A stretch of DNA of 27,416 nucleotides, taken from HRBIN12 sp964447335. GTDB taxonomy: Bacteria; Actinomycetota; UBA4738; HRBIN12. How positions within the stretch are numbered: position 1 is the stretch's first letter; every line of letters begins with the position of its first letter. The stretch covers positions 1 to 27,416 of the forward strand of contig CAYUSA010000039.1 in NCBI GenBank assembly GCA_964447335.1, written 5' to 3'. Under the pieces are notes generated by a model. That model ran no database searches, was not told the DNA's origin, and was given only the letters and a program-made list of their open reading frames with translations. Below, piece after piece: positions 23,928 to 27,416 of the stretch. The position numbers and the translations under genes were made by a program.

Positions 23928-24899
23928 TCACAGGAGGCTCGCCACCTCATGGACGGTTTGGCGGCACTGCTCGAGCGTGGGCACGTCTCCGTAGATCAGG
24001 GGCCGGATCGCGTCCCATCCGGCGGAGATCGCTTCCCGGCATGGTGCCGCCCCGTCGAAGGCCGGGCTGACGGCGTACCCACCGGTGGGGCGGGGCGTGT
24101 GCGCCCACCCCCAGGTCTGACTGACGGCTCCGATGTCCGAAGCGAGCTCTTCCGCGAGACCGGGATGCTCGGCGAGGGCAGTGCGCACCGTCGGGCTCGT
24201 CACGAGCTTGACGACGTCGTAGAGGTGACGCGCCGCTCGAACCAACTCGGTCGCCGAGTCCGGGTAGGTGGACGCCAGGTGGTGGAGGATGGCCAGCTTC
24301 TCGAACAGCGTCCGCGTGGGATCGAGCACCCGAACGTCGAAGGGAAGGAGCTCCTCGTACTCCGTGTCGGGCAGTCCGAGGGCTCGGACGGCGAAGTCGC
24401 TGATCAACGAACGGATGGTCCGCGGCGAGTTGGGGCTCGGCGCCCCACGGACGCCCATCTCCAGCAGGACGCCACGTCGCACGACCTTTTCCTTCAGGCG
24501 GGTCGGAAAGCCGTACCGGACGTCCCGATGCTCGCCCTTCCCGGCTCCCTCGAGGGTCTGGTCCTCCTGGGCGACGCCGAGGTCTTCGCCGGCGCGTGAG
24601 CAGATGGCTTTCAGGATCTTGTCGACGCTTCCCTTCCCGAAGCTCTTGTCGAACGCGCGGGTGATGACGACCAGGACATCCACGTCCTCGGAGAACCGCT
24701 CGATCAGGCCGTAGGCCTTGGAGAGGCTCGTTCCGCCCTTGAAGACGACGTACGCGTCGTCGATCGGACGCGCCGCGCTCCTGAGCAGCTCCGTGATCCA
24801 GAAGTCTTTCTCGACGAACTCGAGAGGAAGCCGGAGCTCGTCGCTCGCTCGTCCGGCCAGAGCGAAGAGATCGTCCGGAGCGTCCCGAAGGCGAGCCAC
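23928..24899 (-). CDS. AbiEii/AbiGii-type nucleotidyltransferase toxin
   Basis: A 323-residue toxin of the AbiEii family (type IV toxin-antitoxin, phage abortive infection). The nucleotidyltransferase motif is FKGGTSLSKAYGLIERFSED followed by VDV, with GGTSLSK at 55-61 and the metal-binding EDVD at 71-74. EKDFWITELL (30-39) is another family hallmark. Helical C-terminal sequence such as TRTLFEKLAILHHLAS and RAARHLYDVVKLV follows. Members modify RNA or protein by nucleotide transfer and stop growth when the antitoxin fails. The start is GTG, three bases after the abiEi stop on the minus strand, so the two are a single operon. The enzyme looks intact. Confidence 0.92.
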   Translation of the reverse strand: MARLRDAPDDLFALAGRASDELRLPLEFVEKDFWITELLRSAARPIDDAYVVFKGGTSLSKAYGLIERFSEDVDVLVVITRAFDKSFGKGSVDKILKAICSRAGEDLGVAQEDQTLEGAGKGEHRDVRYGFPTRLKEKVVRRGVLLEMGVRGAPSPNSPRTIRSLISDFAVRALGLPDTEYEELLPFDVRVLDPTRTLFEKLAILHHLASTYPDSATELVRAARHLYDVVKLVTSPTVRTALAEHPGLAEELASDIGAVSQTWGWAHTPRPTGGYAVSPAFDGAAPCREAISAGWDAIRPLIYGDVPTLEQCRQTVHEVASLL

Positions 24900-24902
24900 G
24901 CC

Positions 24903-25535
24903 CTACCCGCGCACGAGGGCGGCGTCGGATCGCGCGCCCCGTCCAAGATCCGGGAACAGATCGGCGACCCGCTCCCTGAGCGCAGGGGCCCGCTCCGCAG
25001 CCGCTGCCTTCCGCAGGTGATCGGGCCGGATCCGCCCGTCGGTCCGGAGCCGAACAACCGTCCGCTCCAGATCGGTCCAGTCGACCTCCGTGTGGACGGG
25101 CCAGTCGCGGAGCACCTCCAGGAGCGCGATCTCGTTGGGTCTGAGATCAAGTCGCGCGAAGTTCCGGCGCGAGTGGAACCTGGCTCCGGGGATGCCCGTG
25201 GGTGGGGGACCAACGACCGCGAACTCGGGTACCGCCGGTACCTGGGTGGACAATCCGAGCGCATGGCTGGCTGACCATCCGGCGGGTCCGACGCCTCTCG
25301 TCCCCGCGACCTCGAGGACGACGTCCTCGGTACGGGGTCGCCCGGGGCCGAACCGGGACCTCACGCCCTTCCAGTACAGGCCCCGCCGGACCCTGAGGAG
25401 GCTCTCGTCCTCTGCGGCGAGCCTGGAGATGGCTGACTCCACGGCGCGGCGGGGTCCTTCGAAATCGGACACGTGGAAGAAGGTCCCGGGTTGGGACCTC
25501 GTTACCCTGGAGTGGACCGTGCTGGCCGTCGACAT
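24903..25535 (-). CDS. AbiEi-family antitoxin / transcriptional repressor
   Basis: A 210-residue antitoxin with an N-terminal winged helix (TVHSRVTRSQPGTFFHVSDF, AVESAISRLAAEDE, LLRVRRGLYWKG; about 6-56). A C-terminal domain of the type IV AbiEi group follows (GWSASHALGLSTQVP, NEIALLEVLRDWPVH, LRKAAAAERAPALRERV). Such proteins repress their own promoter and counteract the AbiEii toxin without binding it. The ATG at 25533-25535 is chosen over an upstream GTG because a consensus promoter (TTGAGT, 17 bases, TACACT) ends nine bases before it, leaving an almost leaderless mRNA with no Shine-Dalgarno sequence. Confidence 0.88.
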   Translation of the reverse strand: MSTASTVHSRVTRSQPGTFFHVSDFEGPRRAVESAISRLAAEDESLLRVRRGLYWKGVRSRFGPGRPRTEDVVLEVAGTRGVGPAGWSASHALGLSTQVPAVPEFAVVGPPPTGIPGARFHSRRNFARLDLRPNEIALLEVLRDWPVHTEVDWTDLERTVVRLRTDGRIRPDHLRKAAAAERAPALRERVADLFPDLGRGARSDAALVRG

Positions 25536-25544
25536 CGCGAGGAA

Positions 25545-25573
25545 AGTGTATCGAAAAGCTCGCAGACACTCAA
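25545..25573 (-). promoter_or_regulatory. Consensus-like promoter of abiEi-abiEii
   Basis: On the minus strand TTGAGT (25568-25573) and TACACT (25545-25550) are separated by exactly 17 bases. The start codon follows nine bases later, so the RNA is nearly leaderless. This is the best -35/-10 pair in the window. Confidence 0.65.
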
Positions 25574-25616
25574 CCACGGTCGGCAGGGGGTCCTTCGCGT
25601 ACGCGGGCCGGAGGGC

Positions 25617-26172
25617 GGGGCATGGTCGCCGACGCCCCGATGGCCGAGTCCTTCGGCTCCGGCGCGACCGACTTCAGGTTCCTCATCGTGGCGTGGGGGA
25701 GCGGGTCGGTGCTCGGCTCGGCGGCGGGTCGGTGGATGACCGTGAAGACCGAGCCGCTTTGGGTCGTGCTCGGCGCGGCGTGCATCGCGGTGGCCGCGAT
25801 CGGCGTCGGCCTCGCGCCGTGGCTCTGGCTCGTGCTGTTGTCGCTGTTCGTGATGGGCACGGCGGACGGCCTCACGATCGTCGCTGAGAACGGCATCATG
25901 CAGCGCCGCACGCCGGACGCCGTTCGCAGAGCCGAACGATGGCCGCGTTCGAGGCCCTGATCTCGCTCGGCCTGTTCGTGGCGTACCTGCTCGCGATCCC
26001 GCTCCTGCGCGCGATCGAGCCGCAGCGGATCTACCTGCTGGGTGGGATCGCCGCGGCTGCGGCGGCGGTCGTGCTGGTTCCGCTGCTTACGCTCCGCCGC
26101 GAGGCCGTGGAGGTCCTCGAGGGCGAGCCCGCGGTGCCGGTAGCCGCAGCCTGGGAGTCACGTGTCGAGTGA
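25617..26172 (+). pseudogene. Remnant of a third MFS exporter (3' half, frameshifted)
   Basis: From about 25617 the DNA matches the second half of MFS exporter 2 (from about 22383), with roughly 88-90% identity down to the same stop context (GTCGAGTGA). The 5' half, about 240 codons, is absent; upstream lies the abiEi promoter. The frame breaks at 25928-25931, where AG is doubled (AGAG): before it the sequence reads ENGIMQRRTPDAVR, and two bases later it resumes as MAAFEALISLGLFVAYL. It is a third tandem paralogue cut by the insertion of the block at about 22930-25616 and now decaying. Confidence 0.9.
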
Positions 26173-26378
26173 CAGCACTCTCGGGCAAACTCGCGGAGAT
26201 GGGCGAGCTCGTGGAGGCGGAGATCGCGAGTCTGCGCGGCGCCGGCCGGACGCTCGGCGGCGCCTACTTCGATGCGTGGGAGGCGGTCGCCCGTGCGCTC
26301 GGTCGCGATCCGGGAATACAGCCGGGGGAAGGATCGGACACGGCCGCGAGCCTTCCCGCCGACCTTGAGGTTGACTAG
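26169..26378 (+). CDS. Small hypothetical protein
   Basis: A 69-residue, mostly helical protein whose GTG overlaps the stop of the MFS remnant by four bases. It contains SGKLAEMGELVEAEIASLRG and GGAYFDAWEAVARALG, both amphipathic. No family was recognised. The overlap suggests it was once translated with the third exporter. It probably lost its normal transcription when that gene was truncated. Confidence 0.4.
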   Translation: MTALSGKLAEMGELVEAEIASLRGAGRTLGGAYFDAWEAVARALGRDPGIQPGEGSDTAASLPADLEVD

Positions 26379-26381
26379 AGT
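26376..26381 (+). promoter_or_regulatory. Putative -10 element of the AbiV-linked operon
   Basis: TAGAGT, overlapping the stop of the 69-residue gene, ends eight bases before an ATG at 26390. It follows the near-leaderless pattern seen before mnmA, gatB and abiEi. No good -35. Confidence 0.35.
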
Positions 26382-26389
26382 CACGTGTT

Positions 26390-26509
26390 ATGGGGAGGGA
26401 GGCTCCCGAGATGCTATGCCGGGCCGAATCGGCTTACGTGGCTCTCCGTGGAGAGAAGGGCGCAGGGCCGACCTCCCGCGATCTAGCGGAGATGCATGGT
26501 GGCGGTTGA
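26390..26509 (+). CDS. Possible 39-residue HTH fragment
   Basis: A short frame from ATG 26390 contains RAESAYVALRGEKG followed by GPTSRDLAEM, which resembles the first part of a helix-turn-helix regulator and then ends abruptly (HGGG, stop). The possible -10 TAGAGT is eight bases upstream. It overlaps the next gene by 14 bases. It may be a real tiny gene, the cut N-terminus of a regulator, or chance. Confidence 0.35.
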   Translation: MGREAPEMLCRAESAYVALRGEKGAGPTSRDLAEMHGGG

Positions 26510-26873
26510 CTTCGACCGCATACTGCGCGAATGCCCCGGCACCGTGCAGGGCGTGCGGCCGCAGCCAGGCGCCTTCGGCTTCGTCGACGTCGAGGAACGC
26601 CGCTACATCGACGCAATCCGCTACCTCAGGGATCGTGGTTGCCGGTACGTCTCGGTTGACTACTCTCCCGTCCGCGGATGCTGCCGTCTCCGGTTCAAGT
26701 TCGGGATGACGAGCGGCCTCGTGCAGCGGTTGAACGCAGAGGAGCCGATTCCCGAGAACGAGTGGGCGAAGGTCAGCGGGCGCCTTGCCCGCGCGGCAGA
26801 GCATCGGCGGCAGCATCCATCGCGGCTGCGCCGGCTCGGGCGAGCGGTCGGGCTTCGCCGGAAGCGCTCATGA
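26496..26873 (+). CDS. Uncharacterised 125-residue basic protein
   Basis: No family was recognised. The first 75 residues look like a compact alpha/beta domain (VDFDRILRECPGTVQGVRP, RRYIDAIRYLRDRGCRYVSV, GCCRLRFKFGM). The C-terminus is strongly basic (RLARAAEHRRQHPSRLRRLG and on to RKRS), so nucleic-acid contact is conceivable. GGAG lies four bases before ATG 26496. The stop overlaps the next small frame as ATGA. It is part of a chain of overlapping genes that ends in the AbiV-like gene. Confidence 0.55.
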   Translation: MVAVDFDRILRECPGTVQGVRPQPGAFGFVDVEERRYIDAIRYLRDRGCRYVSVDYSPVRGCCRLRFKFGMTSGLVQRLNAEEPIPENEWAKVSGRLARAAEHRRQHPSRLRRLGRAVGLRRKRS

Positions 26874-26975
26874 TCGACGAGCGGATGCAATGCCTCGTCG
26901 AGGAGGTTCGGCTCCGAAGGTCGACGTGACCTCCTCCGGGTCCTCACGTCGACGGGCGAGGTCCGTGCCGAGTGA
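26870..26975 (+). pseudogene. Small frame with apparent +1 shift, bridging two overlapping genes
   Basis: From ATG 26870 the frame reads MIDERMQCLVEEVRLRRS and meets a TGA at 26927. One frame over, DLLRVLTSTGEVRAE continues to a TGA at 26973-26975. Removing one base between about 26912 and 26925 joins them to a natural-looking 34-residue helical protein. Both ends then show four-base overlaps: ATGA with the preceding gene and GTGA with the next. It could be a broken gene, a sequence error or a programmed shift. A perfect 10-bp inverted repeat (26920-26953) covers the site. Confidence 0.4.
26900..26953 (+). repeat. Competing hairpins at the frame change
   Basis: GTCGACGTGA (26920-26929) pairs perfectly with TCACGTCGAC (26944-26953). 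Alternatively GAGGAGG (26900-26906) pairs with CCTCCTC (26930-26936), which lies in the loop of the first stem, and TTCG/CGAA (26907-26918) can form an inner stem. The arrangement permits alternative folds or a pseudoknot. Confidence 0.6.
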
Positions 26976-27211
26976 TCCGGCTGTTCTACGAACGTCCGGG
27001 CGGCCAGCGCATGGCCGAGCTCCTCGTGCTTCTCGGGGAGAGGGAGTGGGCCCGGCAGGCGATGGTTGAGGAGCTTCAAGAAGCGCAGGGGGTGACACCT
27101 GACTCGAGCCTTCGGCGGGATCCGGAGCGGGGAACTCGGGTCCGCTTGAATGAGAAAGAAGGCGTGCGGCTGGTGGGCCGGCTACGTCGAACGGTCGGAG
27201 GGGCTCCATGA
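26972..27211 (+). CDS. Uncharacterised 79-residue protein of the AbiV-linked operon
   Basis: A small protein from GTG 26972 with a possible winged-helix-like pattern: GGQRMAELLVLLGEREWARQ then AMVEELQEAQGVTP, and a basic tail VRLNEKEGVRLVGRLRRTV. GAGG lies about ten bases upstream. Its start overlaps the preceding frame (GTGA) and its stop overlaps the next gene (ATGA), which argues that it is really translated. Function unknown. Regulation of the following AbiV-like gene is possible from position only. Confidence 0.5.
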   Translation: MIRLFYERPGGQRMAELLVLLGEREWARQAMVEELQEAQGVTPDSSLRRDPERGTRVRLNEKEGVRLVGRLRRTVGGAP

Positions 27212-27416
27212 CGAGCAAGCGCCTCACGCCTGAGCACGTTCACGCAGTCGGAGTCGCGGCCGTCGACAACGCTCTCGGACTCATGGGTGACGCAGCCGTC
27301 CTGCTACAAGCGGGTCGCCCCAGGCGCGCGTTCGCGCTTGGCGTGATCGCCGTCGAGGAGGTGACGGCGCTCACCGAAATCCCCCAGAGATGCTCACCGA
27401 AATCCCTCACCCCTGA
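27208..27416 (+). CDS. AbiV-like abortive infection protein, N-terminus only, apparently interrupted
   Basis: About 52 residues follow the AbiV family N-terminus: EHVHAVGVAAVDNALGLMGD, AAVLLQAGRPRRAFALGVIA and VEEV, that is, conserved Asn, Asp-Ala, a Gly-Arg turn, Arg-Ala-x-Ala-Leu and a Glu-Glu pair. AbiV proteins block phage development at translation. After VEEV the reading frame no longer resembles the family (TALTEIPQRCSPKSLTP) and coincides with a direct repeat (27369-27406) that looks like a mobile-element end. The frame is still open at the window edge. The ATG overlaps the upstream stop. Confidence 0.65.
   Translation, partial: MTSKRLTPEHVHAVGVAAVDNALGLMGDAAVLLQAGRPRRAFALGVIAVEEVTALTEIPQRCSPKSLTP
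27362..27416. mobile_element. Probable terminal repeats of an IS21-like insertion sequence (edge)
   Basis: GCTCACCGAAATCCC occurs at 27369-27383 and again at 27392-27406, 23 bases apart. IS21-family elements carry such multiple short repeats at their ends, and the boundary falls where the AbiV similarity stops. The likely outer end is the TG at 27362-27363. The transposase lies outside the window, so the family name is an inference. Confidence 0.5.

Noticed and set aside
25622..25960. Third MFS as a functional short gene
   Set aside because: It lacks the first half, has a 2-base frameshift and no promoter or ribosome site of its own.
27362..27416. Start of a CRISPR array
   Set aside because: Only two 15-base copies with an 8-base gap; far too short a repeat and spacer. 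An insertion-sequence end fits better.

Overview
The window is very GC-rich DNA with dense, often overlapping genes, many GTG starts and TANNNT-type -10 elements a few bases before start codons. The gene set (mnmA, ligA, gatC-gatA-gatB, a fused pabB-pabC, etfB-etfA, UPF0280, a class V aminotransferase coupled to serA) points to an actinobacterium, probably an uncultured soil or sediment lineage. I cannot place it below phylum from sequence alone. No tRNA, rRNA or CRISPR array was seen.

Left part (1-19.6 kb), metabolic and housekeeping core. An etfB-etfA-pabBC block runs leftward from about 3.6 kb. Divergently, mnmA, an NTF2-like protein, UPF0280, ligA, a frameshifted DUF1028 gene, gatC and gatA run rightward. 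An EamA exporter on the minus strand separates gatA from gatB and overlaps the 3' end of gatA. After gatB come an MFS-like membrane protein, a Rieske ferredoxin with its FAD reductase, a decayed ABC ATPase on the minus strand, and an aminotransferase-serA pair that probably makes serine.

Right part (19.6-27.4 kb), accessory. It starts with a Phd/YefM-RelE toxin-antitoxin pair, whose toxin seems to start at CTG. A strongly structured leader (four consecutive hairpins and a 24-codon mini-ORF) precedes two tandem MFS exporters. A third MFS paralogue survives only as a frameshifted 3' half. Between the intact copies and this remnant lies an inserted block: an unknown 266-residue protein and a divergent abiEi/abiEii (type IV TA, abortive infection) pair with its own consensus promoter.

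The last kilobase is a chain of small genes joined by 4-base overlaps, ending in the N-terminus of an AbiV-like abortive-infection protein. That gene is interrupted at the window edge by a 15-bp direct repeat resembling the end of an IS21-type element. The right third therefore looks like a defence/stress island built into an exporter array. The best candidates for something undescribed are the structured RNA before the exporters, the 266-residue protein beside AbiE, and the AbiV-linked small-gene operon.
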